From: a bacterium BMS3Abin14
GTDB lineage: Bacteria; BMS3Abin14
Assembly: GCA_002897695.1 (NCBI GenBank)
Contig: BDTG01000017.1
Span: 1 to 15,535, forward strand
Direction: 5' to 3'
Length of the DNA: 15,535 nucleotides
Shown here: one piece after another, positions 10,501 through 15,535 of the stretch
Numbering within the stretch: the stretch's first letter is position 1
How the letters are laid out: each line of letters begins with the position of its first letter
The notes under the pieces: generated by a model
The model's input: the letters and a program-made list of their open reading frames with translations, nothing else
What the model was told of the DNA's origin: nothing
Databases searched by the model: none
Position numbers and translations under genes: made by a program

Positions 10501-11733
10501 CCTCCCCACCCTGGAGAGATCATAACGCTCATCGGAGAAGAAAAGGCGGTCAAAGTGGGTTTTTGCCGTCTCAAGGGTGGGTGGGTCGCCAGGCCTGAGT
10601 TTCCGGTAGATCTCCAGAAGCGCTTCGTTGCTGTCGGAGACCTTGTCCGAAGCCAAGGTTGCCCTGACGGAGTTTTCATACCTGAGGTTGTCGATGAATA
10701 TCGTCTCAATTTCCTCAACACCGGCCTCGATTATCCGATCATAAACCTCCTGGGTGATCTCCTCGTTGCAATCACCGATAATCTCTCCGGTAGCCGTATC
10801 CACCACGGGGGATGCAAGATATTTTCCTACCACATCCTCATCAGGATCGACTGCATATTCAACGACGCCCGCCGCCTCAATCTTTTTGATGGTGGAGGCG
10901 AAAACTTTTCGGCCCTCCCTCACGAGGGTCTCTCCGGTGGCAGGATCCACAATCTCCCTGGAGGCCTTCTGGAATTCCAGGGTTTCTTTCTGGTAGATCT
11001 TGAACGCTTTACCACCCTTCAGTAGAATCCGGTCGACAAGATAGAACTGACGGAGGATCTCCTCCGGAAGGAATCCCAACGCCTTCAGAAGAATAGTGGC
11101 CGGAATCTTGCGCCGCCGGTCGATACGGACATTAACAAGCCCCTTTGCATCGTACTCGAAATCCAGCCATGATCCCCTGTAAGGAATAACCCTGGCGGAA
11201 TACAGCGGCCTTCCGCCAAACGTGCTTTTGGCTTTATCCAGTTCGTAGAACACCCCGGGCGACCTGTGCAGCTGGCTGACAATAACCCGCTCGGTCCCGT
11301 TGATGATGAAAGTGCCGTTCTGGGTCATAAGGGGGATCTCTCCAAGATAGACCTCCTGCTCTTTGACCTCCCGGACCTTCTTGGTCTTGGTCTCCTCGTC
11401 CACGTCAAGATGGATGAGCCTGATCGTCACGTTCAGGGGAGCGGCAAAGGTCATCCCCCTGTCCTGGCATTCCTGGACGTCAAATTTCGGTTCCCTGATG
11501 TCGTACTCGACGAAATCAAGGAGAGTCGTCCTGGAGTAATCCTCTATGGGGAATATCCCCTTGAATACGGCCTGAAGCCCAACCTCTTCCCGTTGGTCCG
11601 GCGGTATATCCATCTGGAGGAACTTCTCGTAGGATTCCTTCTGAACCTCGATCAGGTTGGGCATGCTTATGATCGAGGGCAGTCGTGAATAGTCTCTTCT
11701 CAGGGAAAACCTGGTCTGCGCGGCTTTTGCCAT
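7576..11733 (-). CDS. rpoB: RNA polymerase subunit beta, 1385 aa
   Basis: This is the second-largest catalytic subunit of RNA polymerase. The rifampicin pocket [21 protein letters not shown] is intact: Asp527, His537 and Ser542 correspond to E. coli Asp516, His526 and Ser531, so sensitivity is expected. The active-site lysines are Lys1099 and Lys1107 in [12 protein letters not shown] (E. coli Lys1065 and Lys1073). The C terminus carries the [20 protein letters not shown] switch region. I chose the ATG at 11731-11733 because a GGGG ribosome-binding site (11741-11744) lies 7 nt upstream. A GTG directly before it (11734-11736) would add one residue with 4 nt spacing. A strong hairpin precedes the gene, between it and rplL. 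Confidence 0.97.
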   Translation of the reverse strand: MAKAAQTRFSLRRDYSRLPSIISMPNLIEVQKESYEKFLQMDIPPDQREEVGLQAVFKGIFPIEDYSRTTLLDFVEYDIREPKFDVQECQDRGMTFAAPLNVTIRLIHLDVDEETKTKKVREVKEQEVYLGEIPLMTQNGTFIINGTERVIVSQLHRSPGVFYELDKAKSTFGGRPLYSARVIPYRGSWLDFEYDAKGLVNVRIDRRRKIPATILLKALGFLPEEILRQFYLVDRILLKGGKAFKIYQKETLEFQKASREIVDPATGETLVREGRKVFASTIKKIEAAGVVEYAVDPDEDVVGKYLASPVVDTATGEIIGDCNEEITQEVYDRIIEAGVEEIETIFIDNLRYENSVRATLASDKVSDSNEALLEIYRKLRPGDPPTLETAKTHFDRLFFSDERYDLSRVGRLKLNKKLGLDTPLGMRTLMSEDIVAIMQYLIKLRSGVKDVRMDDIDHLGNRRVRSVGELLENQFRIGLVRMERAIKERMSIQEMETVMPHDLINAKPVSAVVKEFFGSSQLSQFMDQTNPLSEITHKRRLSALGPGGLTRERAGFEVRDVHPTHYGRICPIETPEGPNIGLISSLSTFAQINEFGFIETPYRIVKDEIVTDEIVYLSALDEDKYVIAQANAVLDDDGRFTGELVSARKSGEPTMIGRNEINLMDVSPKQLVSVAASLIPFLENDDANRALMGSNMQRQAVPLLRTSAPLIGTGMESVAARDSGAVVVAKRGGKVESVEANRIVIQVDESEEERDGLEGSSNVDIYHLTKFKRSNQNTCINQVPIVDPGQNILPGDVIADGPGTDGGDLALGQNILVAFMPWGGYNFEDSILVSEKLVQEDVFTSIHIEEFEVMARDTKLGKEEITRDIPNVGEEALKDLDEAGIVRIGAEVASGDILVGKVTPKGETQLTPEEKLLRAIFGEKAGDVRDTSLRVPPGVEGVVIDVKVFSRRGMDKDARAQEIEDDQVGRYIKDRDDEIRLVRNSMYEKIRATIVNRKLAATVTGPDGTVLGKMDGKATGKLLDELPRVKWLDIPLSDSKAMERLLALRKRSENQEEMIRSLFDGKIEKLRKGDELPPGVIKMVKVYLAIKRHLSVGDKMAGRHGNKGVLSKIVPVEDMPYMEDGSTVEMVLNPLGVPSRMNVGQILETMLGWAAKGVGDQINKLLDSGAATDILREQLKSIYTSEIVTDSSERAFNLIDGLDDDELRDAIREMKKGVLLASPVFDGASEDDIRALLKKGGLPTRGQARLYDGRTGLPFQRNVTVGIIYMLKLHHLVDDKIHARSIGPYSLVTQQPLGGKAQFGGQRFGEMEVWALEGYGAAHTLQEMLTVKSDDVAGRTKMYEAIVKGTNTIDPGLPESFNVLVKELQSFCLDVELLELEDVDV

Positions 11734-11770
11734 CACTTCACCCCATCGTAAAAGGCGTGTAAAATAAGGG

Positions 11771-11813
11771 ATTTATGGGGAAGCGCCACCTAAGCGTGCG
11801 CTCCCCCATAAAT
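11771..11813 (-). terminator. rplL-rpoB intergenic hairpin, candidate attenuator or RNase III site
   Basis: ATTTATGGGG (11771-11780) pairs perfectly with CCCCATAAAT (11804-11813). After one A-C mismatch, AGCGC (11782-11786) pairs with GCGCT (11798-11802) around an 11-nt loop, for 15 pairs in all. On the transcribed strand the 3' arm is followed by CCCTTATTTTAC, a moderate U-rich run starting a few bases late, which fits a leaky rather than full terminator. In E. coli the same gap holds a partial terminator and an RNase III processing site that lower rpoBC relative to rplJL. The location and structure match that arrangement; the function here is inferred. Confidence 0.65.
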
Positions 11814-11828
11814 TATCATGGGTGGAGC

Positions 11829-12206
11829 CTACTTTACATCCACCTTGGCCCCAACTTCCTCGAGCTGCTTTTTTGCATCCTCAGCCTCATCCCTGGAGAC
11901 ACCTTCCTTGACGGGGCCGGGAGCGCCGTCAACCACATCCTTGGCCTCCTTGAGCCCAAGCCCGGTGAGCGCCCGGACCACCTTGATAACCTTGATCTTC
12001 TCGCCTCCGATCTCGGAGAGGATAACGTCAAATTCTGTCTTCTCCTCTGCCTCGGCAACAGCGCCCGGGGCCGCAGCGGCAACAGCGACCGGAACGGCTG
12101 CACTCACTCCAAACTTTTCCTCCAGTTCCTTGACAAATTCCGCCATCTCCAGAACGGTCATATTCTCAATAAATTTGACTACGTCATTCTTCGTAACATC
12201 AGCCAT
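11829..12206 (-). CDS. rplL: 50S ribosomal protein L7/L12 (bL12), 125 aa
   Basis: L7/L12 forms the multi-copy ribosomal stalk that recruits and activates the translational GTPases EF-Tu and EF-G. The N-terminal dimerisation domain (about 1-35, with [20 protein letters not shown]) is followed by an Ala/Pro/Val-rich flexible hinge (about 36-53). The C-terminal factor-binding domain follows (EKTEFDVIL onward, with [20 protein letters not shown]). The length is typical. The ATG at 12204-12206 has GGAGG (12216-12220) with 9 nt spacing, and a strongly AT-rich stretch precedes that. The gene follows rplJ by 70 nt. Closely similar to deltaproteobacterial L12 sequences as I remember them. Confidence 0.98.
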   Translation of the reverse strand: MADVTKNDVVKFIENMTVLEMAEFVKELEEKFGVSAAVPVAVAAAAPGAVAEAEEKTEFDVILSEIGGEKIKVIKVVRALTGLGLKEAKDVVDGAPGPVKEGVSRDEAEDAKKQLEEVGAKVDVK

Positions 12207-12221
12207 TTTAACTTTCCTCCC

Positions 12222-12255
12222 AAATATCTATTGTAATTTTAAATCAATTATTTAA
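12222..12255 (-). promoter_or_regulatory. AT-rich block upstream of the rplL ribosome-binding site
   Basis: Of 34 bases, 31 are A or T, in a window that is otherwise moderately GC-rich. It lies just 5' of the rplL Shine-Dalgarno site on the transcript. Unstructured A/U-rich RNA here could favour ribosome loading, since L12 is needed in several copies per ribosome. It also contains TACAAT, close to a -10 box, but I found no good -35 box 16-18 bp upstream. Confidence 0.4.
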
Positions 12256-12276
12256 GCCCTATCCCGGGCATCACGA

Positions 12277-12798
12277 TCACGCAGCGTCCTTCAGCGTTCG
12301 AATGGCATCCAGCACTCTGACAAAGCTGCCGGGAATCTCCGAAAGGAGCCGGACAAAGCCCTCGGCAGGCGCCTGAAAGGTTGCCAGCGTTGTGGCCAAC
12401 AGTGTGTCTCTGTCCGGGAGATCAGCCAGCGTGCGGATCTCGCTCAGGCCAAGGACCTTTCCGGCGAGAATCCCTGCCTTGATTTCGAGGTTTTCGTTGG
12501 TCTTCATGAAGTGAACGAGCGCCTTGGCAGGCCCCACCGGGTCACCCTCTGTGAAAAGTATGCCCACCGGGCCCACGAAATGTTCTTTGACGGATTCCAA
12601 AGGGGTACCGTCGGCGGCGCGAATGGACAGGGTGTTTTTCACGACACGGAACCTGCCCTGAACTTCACGAAGCCGAATGCGCAATTCAGACAAATCGGCA
12701 ACCGTCAAACCGCGGTAATCCGCGAGGACGGCCATTCTCATCTCGCTGAAAAGGCTGTGCAGTTCCTCAACTTGTTTGTCTCGATCGGTGCGGCCCAA
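12277..12798 (-). CDS. rplJ: 50S ribosomal protein L10 (uL10), 173 aa, TTG start
   Basis: L10 is the base of the ribosomal stalk: its N-terminal part binds 23S rRNA and its C-terminal helix carries the L12 dimers. Conserved parts are VLADYRGLTVADLSELR near the N terminus, the VVKNTL strand and the LEIKAGIL region; the helical C terminus holds the L12-binding stretch. The frame is open up to an ATG at 12862-12864, but those 22 extra codons read through the leader and do not resemble L10. I place the start at TTG (12796-12798), with AAGGAGG (12806-12812) 7 nt upstream, giving MGRTDRDKQVEELHSLF, which fits the family. Another TTG two codons upstream is only 1 nt from the ribosome-binding site. 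L10 normally represses its own mRNA as the L10-L12 complex. Confidence 0.93.
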   Translation of the reverse strand: MGRTDRDKQVEELHSLFSEMRMAVLADYRGLTVADLSELRIRLREVQGRFRVVKNTLSIRAADGTPLESVKEHFVGPVGILFTEGDPVGPAKALVHFMKTNENLEIKAGILAGKVLGLSEIRTLADLPDRDTLLATTLATFQAPAEGFVRLLSEIPGSFVRVLDAIRTLKDAA

Positions 12799-12977
12799 CT
12801 TCAACCCTCCTTTCTTCTCATGGTCAGTTGACGTGAGTTTTCCACGCCGGTCCGGCAAAGACATTATGAGACTTGAAGTGGACCGCGGCTATCCAGGTAA
12901 TCTTCATGGGATGCCTTGAATCCGCACCGTGCCTCGGCTGGGCGCCCGCGGGGCGTTTAATCGGCCTGCCCTGAGCT
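12799..12977 (-). promoter_or_regulatory. Ribosomal protein L10 leader (autoregulatory mRNA element)
   Basis: This is the leader from the predicted start site to the rplJ TTG. It carries a GC-rich region ending in GCCGAGGCACGG (about 12918-12930 on the minus strand), the motif I associate with the L10-leader family whose kink-turn binds the L10-L12 complex. CGGTCC and GGACCG arms near 12850-12885 can pair. Just before the ribosome-binding site, CTCA..TGAG and GTCA..TGAC (12817-12837) form a small nested hairpin. Position and length fit the family, but recognition is from memory of the motif, not a covariance search. Confidence 0.7.
12806..12812 (-). promoter_or_regulatory. Ribosome-binding site that fixes the rplJ start
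   Basis: The transcript reads AAGGAGG here, the best Shine-Dalgarno match near rplJ. It is 7 nt from TTG at 12796-12798, 1 nt from the TTG at 12802-12804, and downstream of the ATG at 12862-12864. Only the 12798 start has normal spacing. Confidence 0.85.
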
Positions 12978-12983
12978 TGTCAT

Positions 12984-13012
12984 CTCATAGGCGAAGCTGA
13001 CCCTGCTGTCAT
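12984..13012 (-). promoter_or_regulatory. Candidate sigma-70 promoter for rplJL-rpoBC
   Basis: On the minus strand ATGACA (13007-13012, five of six to the -35 consensus) is separated by exactly 17 bp from TATGAG (12984-12989, four of six to the -10 consensus). Transcription would start near 12977-12978. The -35 box begins 34 bp after the rplA stop codon. The site matches the position of the internal L10 promoter of the E. coli beta operon. A weaker overlapping pair (ATGACA/17/TTAAAC) lies just downstream. Confidence 0.5.
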
Positions 13013-13046
13013 TGAACATCCGGTGTGGCAATACTGGATTATGCCC

Positions 13047-13748
13047 CTAACGAAGGGCGTTAACAGCCCAGACAGGATCGATCTTGACCCCCGGTCCCAT
13101 CGTGGATGTCAGGGTAATACTCTTAAAATATCGGCCTTTACTGGCGGCCGGTTTGAGTTTCAACAATGTTCCCAGAAAAGCTTCAAGATTCTCTATGAGC
13201 TGCTCGGCGGTAAAGCTGGCCTTGCCGATTGGAGAATGGACGATTCCGTTTTTCTCGGTCCTGAACTCGGTCTTTCCGGCCTTGATCTCCTCGATGGCCT
13301 TGACAAGGTCAAATGTCACCGTCCCAAGCTTCGGATTAGGCATAAGCCCCCTGGGCCCCAGGACCCTCCCCAGCTTTCCCACGATCCCCATAAGGTCGGG
13401 CGTGGCGACAACCCGGTCGAATTCAAGCCAGCCGCCCTGTATTTTTTCGGCAAGATCGTCAGAACCGACGTAATCGGCGCCGGCGTCTCTGGCGTCTTTC
13501 TCCTTCTCGCCCTTGGCAAAAACAACGACCCGCTCTGTCCTTCCCAACCCCTGGGGAAGCACTGTCGCTCCCCGTACCATCTGGTCACTGCGCCGGGGGT
13601 CCACCCCAAGCCGGACAGCACATTCTATGGTCTCATCAAAACCGGCGGCGGCATTCTCCTTAACCAGGGAAACGGCGGTCTCAAAATCCACTGTCTGGTT
13701 CCTGTCGATCTTTTCGGCAGCCTGCAGGTATCTCTTTCCAGCTTTCAT
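13047..13748 (-). CDS. rplA: 50S ribosomal protein L1 (uL1), 233 aa
   Basis: L1 binds 23S rRNA at the mobile stalk near the exit site and in many bacteria represses the L11-L1 mRNA. Family features: [12 protein letters not shown] at the N terminus, the conserved [20 protein letters not shown] block in the middle, and the C-terminal [17 protein letters not shown]. The length is normal. The ATG at 13746-13748 is directly preceded by GTG (13749-13751). AGGAG (13760-13764) is 11 nt from the ATG and 8 nt from the GTG, so a start one codon earlier is equally possible. It follows rplK across a 117-nt gap that contains two hairpins. Confidence 0.96.
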   Translation of the reverse strand: MKAGKRYLQAAEKIDRNQTVDFETAVSLVKENAAAGFDETIECAVRLGVDPRRSDQMVRGATVLPQGLGRTERVVVFAKGEKEKDARDAGADYVGSDDLAEKIQGGWLEFDRVVATPDLMGIVGKLGRVLGPRGLMPNPKLGTVTFDLVKAIEEIKAGKTEFRTEKNGIVHSPIGKASFTAEQLIENLEAFLGTLLKLKPAASKGRYFKSITLTSTMGPGVKIDPVWAVNALR

Positions 13749-13773
13749 CACTCAATCATCTCCTAACAGTGCC

Positions 13774-13800
13774 GTAAAAAGTCCATGAATGGCTTTTTAC
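13774..13800 (-). promoter_or_regulatory. Hairpin upstream of the rplA ribosome-binding site
   Basis: GTAAAAAG (13774-13781) pairs with CTTTTTAC (13793-13800). After a 1-nt bulge, CCA (13783-13785) pairs with TGG (13790-13792) around a TGAA loop, for 11 pairs. It ends 9 nt before the rplA Shine-Dalgarno site. The 3' arm on the transcript contains UUUUU, but the GC stem above it is too short for a confident terminator. Confidence 0.45.
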
Positions 13801-13805
13801 TCCAG

Positions 13806-13836
13806 GGGAAGCGAAAAGTGTCATCTTCACTTTCCC
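13806..13836 (-). promoter_or_regulatory. Bulged hairpin in the rplK-rplA gap
   Basis: GGGA (13806-13809) pairs with TCCC (13833-13836). AAGTG (13816-13820) pairs with CACTT (13828-13832), leaving a one-sided 6-nt bulge (13810-13815) and a 7-nt loop. Two stems joined by an asymmetric bulge recall the kind of site L1 binds, but I cannot match specific L1 contact bases. An alternative 6-bp AAAGTG/CACTTT stem competes. Confidence 0.35.
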
Positions 13837-13868
13837 AGCAACAAATCCTCGATTCGGGCGCCCGGTTC

Positions 13869-14294
13869 CTAGTCCTCAACCACGATCCCCATGCTTCTGG
13901 CGGTGCCCTCGACCATCCTGGCGGCGCTTTCTATGTCGTAGGCATTCAGGTCCTCAAGCTTGGTTCTGGCGATCTCCTCGACCTGGGTCTTTGTAACTTT
14001 TCCCACTTTTACCCGATTCGGTTCCCCGGAGCCCTTCTCAAGGCCTGCCGCCTTCCTGAGAAGAACGGCCGCAGGTGGTGTTTTGGTAATAAAGCTGAAA
14101 GACCGATCAGCGTAAACAGTTATCACCACGGGAATGATCATGCCTCCCTGATCCTGGGTCCTGGAATTAAACGCCTTGCAGAACTCCATGATATTAACCC
14201 CATGCTGACCCAGTGCGGGACCGACAGGAGGCGACGGGTTTGCCTGCCCGGCCGGTATCTGAAGTTTGATGAACCCGATGATTTTCTTTGCCAT
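13869..14294 (-). CDS. rplK: 50S ribosomal protein L11 (uL11), 141 aa
   Basis: L11 binds the GTPase-associated centre of 23S rRNA and is needed for stringent-response sensing of uncharged tRNA. The N-terminal domain has the family signature [35 protein letters not shown], including the prolines targeted by thiostrepton-type drugs. The C-terminal rRNA-binding domain runs through [15 protein letters not shown] and ARSMGIVV. The length of 141 aa is typical. The ATG at 14292-14294 has AAGGA (14303-14307) with 8 nt spacing. It follows nusG by only 24 nt, which leaves no room for an E. coli-style L1 operator between the two genes. Confidence 0.98.
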   Translation of the reverse strand: MAKKIIGFIKLQIPAGQANPSPPVGPALGQHGVNIMEFCKAFNSRTQDQGGMIIPVVITVYADRSFSFITKTPPAAVLLRKAAGLEKGSGEPNRVKVGKVTKTQVEEIARTKLEDLNAYDIESAARMVEGTARSMGIVVED

Positions 14295-14318
14295 TTGCCG
14301 TTTCCTTCCTGACAGGTG

Positions 14319-14855
14319 TCAGTTTTTTTCTACCTGGAGAAACTCCAGCTCAACAGAGGTAGCCCTGCCGAAGATGGTAACGAGTACCTTGAGTTTTCCC
14401 TTCTCTTCGTTTACTTCCTTGACAATGCCGTTGAAATTGGTGAACGGGCCGTCCACAACCCTCACACTTTCACCGGCTGAGAAGATTACTTTGGGAGTGG
14501 GCCGCTCAGCTCCCTCCTCAACCTGTTTCTTAATCTTGGCAACCTCGTCATCTGAAAGGGGGGCCGGATTGGAACCTCCCACAAAACCGGTGACCTTGGG
14601 AAGGCTGTTGACAAGATGCCATGTCTCATCGGTAAGCTCCATCTCCACGATTATGTAGCCGGGAAAGAACTTGCGGGTAGAGATTTTTTTCTTCCCCTTC
14701 TTTAGCTCAACGACCTCCTCGGAGGGGATCATGATGTGGCCGAGCGAACCATCCATTTCGTGCTCGTGAAACTTCTGGACAAGGGCCTCCTTCACCTGGT
14801 TTTCATAGCCGGTGTGAGTATGAACGACATACCAGCCCATTCGGGATTTTTCCAC
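14319..14855 (-). CDS. nusG: Transcription elongation/antitermination factor NusG, 178 aa, GTG start
   Basis: NusG binds RNA polymerase across the main cleft, modulates pausing and Rho termination, and links polymerase to the leading ribosome. The NGN domain starts at WYVVHTHTGYENQVKEAL and includes FFPGYIIVEMELTDETWHLV and VTGFVGG. The C-terminal KOW domain is FSAGESVRVVDGPFTNFNG and onward. The length matches simple NusG with no insertions. The start is GTG at 14853-14855, with AGGAG (14862-14866) 6 nt upstream. The next ATG, five codons in, lacks a ribosome-binding site. It follows secE by 17 nt, the usual secE-nusG pairing. Confidence 0.97.
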   Translation of the reverse strand: MEKSRMGWYVVHTHTGYENQVKEALVQKFHEHEMDGSLGHIMIPSEEVVELKKGKKKISTRKFFPGYIIVEMELTDETWHLVNSLPKVTGFVGGSNPAPLSDDEVAKIKKQVEEGAERPTPKVIFSAGESVRVVDGPFTNFNGIVKEVNEEKGKLKVLVTIFGRATSVELEFLQVEKN

Positions 14856-14872
14856 TGGTGTCTCCTGATTTC

Positions 14873-15058
14873 CTACCCGAGAAGATATCTTATCAAATGG
14901 CTAAGCAGAATATCGACAAAACCAAGGTAAAATGCGGAAATCAGGACAACGACCAGAACAACGCCTGTGGACGACACGGTGTCCTGTCTCGATGGCCAGG
15001 TAACCTTTTTAAGCTCGACTTTAACCTCACCGAGAAACGTCTTAACCTTCTTCCACAT
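14873..15058 (-). CDS. secE: Preprotein translocase subunit SecE, 61 aa
   Basis: SecE clamps the SecY channel in the inner membrane. This is the short, single-helix form. An amphipathic cytoplasmic helix (about 1-20) is followed by the conserved VELKKVTWPSRQDT signature (14-27) and one membrane segment (about 31-51, GVVLVVVLISAFYLGFV). The ATG at 15056-15058 has GAGG (15068-15071) with 9 nt spacing. It lies between tRNA-Trp and nusG. Identity is secure from signature, size and context. Confidence 0.96.
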   Translation of the reverse strand: MWKKVKTFLGEVKVELKKVTWPSRQDTVSSTGVVLVVVLISAFYLGFVDILLSHLIRYLLG

Positions 15059-15070
15059 GGGAATTAACCT

Positions 15071-15085
15071 CGTTTTCTAAAAACG
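15071..15085 (-). promoter_or_regulatory. Small hairpin abutting the secE ribosome-binding site
   Basis: CGTTTT (15071-15076) pairs perfectly with AAAACG (15080-15085) around a 3-nt loop, and the arm shares its first base with the end of the secE Shine-Dalgarno site (15068-15071). A second GC-rich stem, CCCTCCG with CGG/AGGG arms at 15094-15112 (one bulge), lies just upstream, 4 nt after the tRNA 3' end. Together they could shape 3' processing of the tRNA or secE translation. Neither has a U tract directly after it. Confidence 0.35.
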
Positions 15086-15116
15086 CAACGACACCCTCCG
15101 TCGCGGAGAGGGAAGT

Positions 15117-15193
15117 TGGCAGGCCAGGAGGGATTCGAACCCACAACACCCGGTTTTGGAGACCGGTGCTCTAACCGTTAGAGCTACTGGCCT
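15117..15193 (-). tRNA. trnW: tRNA-Trp (anticodon CCA)
   Basis: The gene is 77 nt and folds as a complete cloverleaf: acceptor AGGCCAG/CTGGCCT, D arm GCTC..GAGC, anticodon arm CCGGT-CTCCAAA-ACCGG with anticodon CCA, a 5-nt variable loop GTGTT, and T arm GTGGG-TTCGAAT-CCCTC. The discriminator is G and the 3' CCA is encoded. The T stem has one T-T (U-U) mismatch at positions 50-64. The anticodon arm and variable loop match E. coli tRNA-Trp as I remember it. It lies between rpmG and secE on the same strand, so it is probably cut from the operon transcript. Confidence 0.97.
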
Positions 15194-15219
15194 ATCCCGT
15201 TGCTCACAATACTGACGGG

Positions 15220-15369
15220 TTACTTTGTCTCCTTATGGACCCTGTGCCCCTGACAGAAACGGCAGTACTTCTTAAGTTCCACCCGCCCGGTAGTATTTTG
15301 TTTATTCTTGGTCGTGGTATAGTTGCGATTCTTGCACTCCGTGCACTCAAGCGTTACGATCACACGCAT
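15220..15369 (-). CDS. rpmG: 50S ribosomal protein L33 (bL33), 49 aa, zinc-binding form
   Basis: L33 is a small 50S protein near the exit site. The 49-residue frame begins [20 protein letters not shown] and ends [11 protein letters not shown]. Four cysteines in two CxxC pairs (Cys9/12 and Cys36/39) mark the zinc-ribbon form; some bacteria have cysteine-free versions for zinc shortage. The ATG at 15367-15369 has AAGG (15379-15382) with 9 nt spacing. It lies 39 nt after tuf and 26 nt before tRNA-Trp, the common tuf-rpmG-trnW-secE-nusG order. Confidence 0.97.
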   Translation of the reverse strand: MRVIVTLECTECKNRNYTTTKNKQNTTGRVELKKYCRFCQGHRVHKETK

Positions 15370-15408
15370 ATCAGTGAACCTTTATCCTTAAAAGTAGTTG
15401 CTGCGGAT

Positions 15409-15535
15409 TTATTCAATAATTTCGCTGACCACTCCGGCGCCCACGGTGCGGCCGCCCTCGCGTATGGCAAAGCGAAGCTCCTTTTCCATGGCTATGGGGG
15501 TGATCAACTCCACATCCACCGAGACATTGTCTCCG
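15409..15535 (-). CDS. tuf: Elongation factor Tu, C-terminal 41 codons (cut by window edge)
   Basis: The visible residues run from [20 protein letters not shown] to [17 protein letters not shown] and a TAA stop at 15409-15411, the EF-Tu domain III ending. The rest lies outside the window on the right. It is a different copy from the one starting at position 99: same strand and separated by the whole rif-str cluster. The C-terminal RTVGAGVV strand is part of the region contacted by kirromycin-family drugs and EF-Ts. Confidence 0.96.
   Translation of the reverse strand, partial: GDNVSVDVELITPIAMEKELRFAIREGGRTVGAGVVSEIIE

Noticed and set aside
10039-11025. 328-aa open frame on the plus strand opposite rpoB
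   Set aside because: It is antisense to strongly conserved rpoB codons, has no family resemblance, and long antisense frames are common opposite GC-biased genes.
12862-12864. ATG at 12862-12864 as the rplJ start
   Set aside because: The 22 added residues do not resemble L10, the ATG lies in leader RNA, and the strong ribosome-binding site is downstream of it.
13023-13766. 247-aa plus-strand frame covering rplA
   Set aside because: It mirrors the L1 gene; the minus-strand frame matches the L1 family from end to end.
14310-14321. TGACA..TGTCA dyad at the nusG stop codon
   Set aside because: The 2-nt loop makes an RNA hairpin unlikely and it overlaps the coding end of nusG.

Overview
The window is a core information-processing locus, read entirely from the minus strand, from an uncultured-looking, moderately GC-rich diderm bacterium. 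Protein sequences (L7/L12, L10, EF-G, RNA polymerase beta prime with a long insertion inside the trigger loop) and gene order look most like the former Deltaproteobacteria (Desulfobacterota and relatives). That placement is an inference from remembered family sequences, not from a search.

In the direction of transcription (high to low coordinates) the layout is: 3' end of one tuf gene (EF-Tu), rpmG (L33), tRNA-Trp(CCA), secE, nusG, rplK (L11), rplA (L1), a promoter and L10 leader, rplJ (L10), rplL (L7/L12), a hairpin in the attenuator position, rpoB, rpoC, the str promoter and a long leader, rpsL (S12), rpsG (S7), fusA (EF-G), and the 5' end of a second tuf gene. This joins the classic rif/beta operon and the str operon head to tail, with no unrelated gene between them. 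All reading frames are intact apart from the two tuf genes cut by the window edges.

The genes supply ribosomal proteins, the translation elongation GTPases, the RNA polymerase catalytic subunits, the NusG factor that links polymerase to ribosome, and the SecE translocon subunit. The most informative parts are non-coding. A TTGACA/17 bp/TAGCTT promoter sits just after rpoC. Its leader of about 230 nt carries a 13-bp hairpin and a triplicated 10-bp unit. The rplA-rplJ gap holds a second promoter candidate and an L10-leader-like RNA. A 15-bp hairpin lies between rplL and rpoB. Start codons are also notable: fusA and rplJ appear to start at TTG, nusG at GTG, and rplA and rpoB each have a GTG-ATG tandem start.

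No gap without a gene exceeds 300 bases; the two largest are 288 nt before rpsL and 248 nt before rplJ. I see no mobile element, CRISPR array, phage gene or novel protein system. The window is essentially conserved housekeeping DNA, and the findings below are mostly about regulation, start-site choice and assembly.
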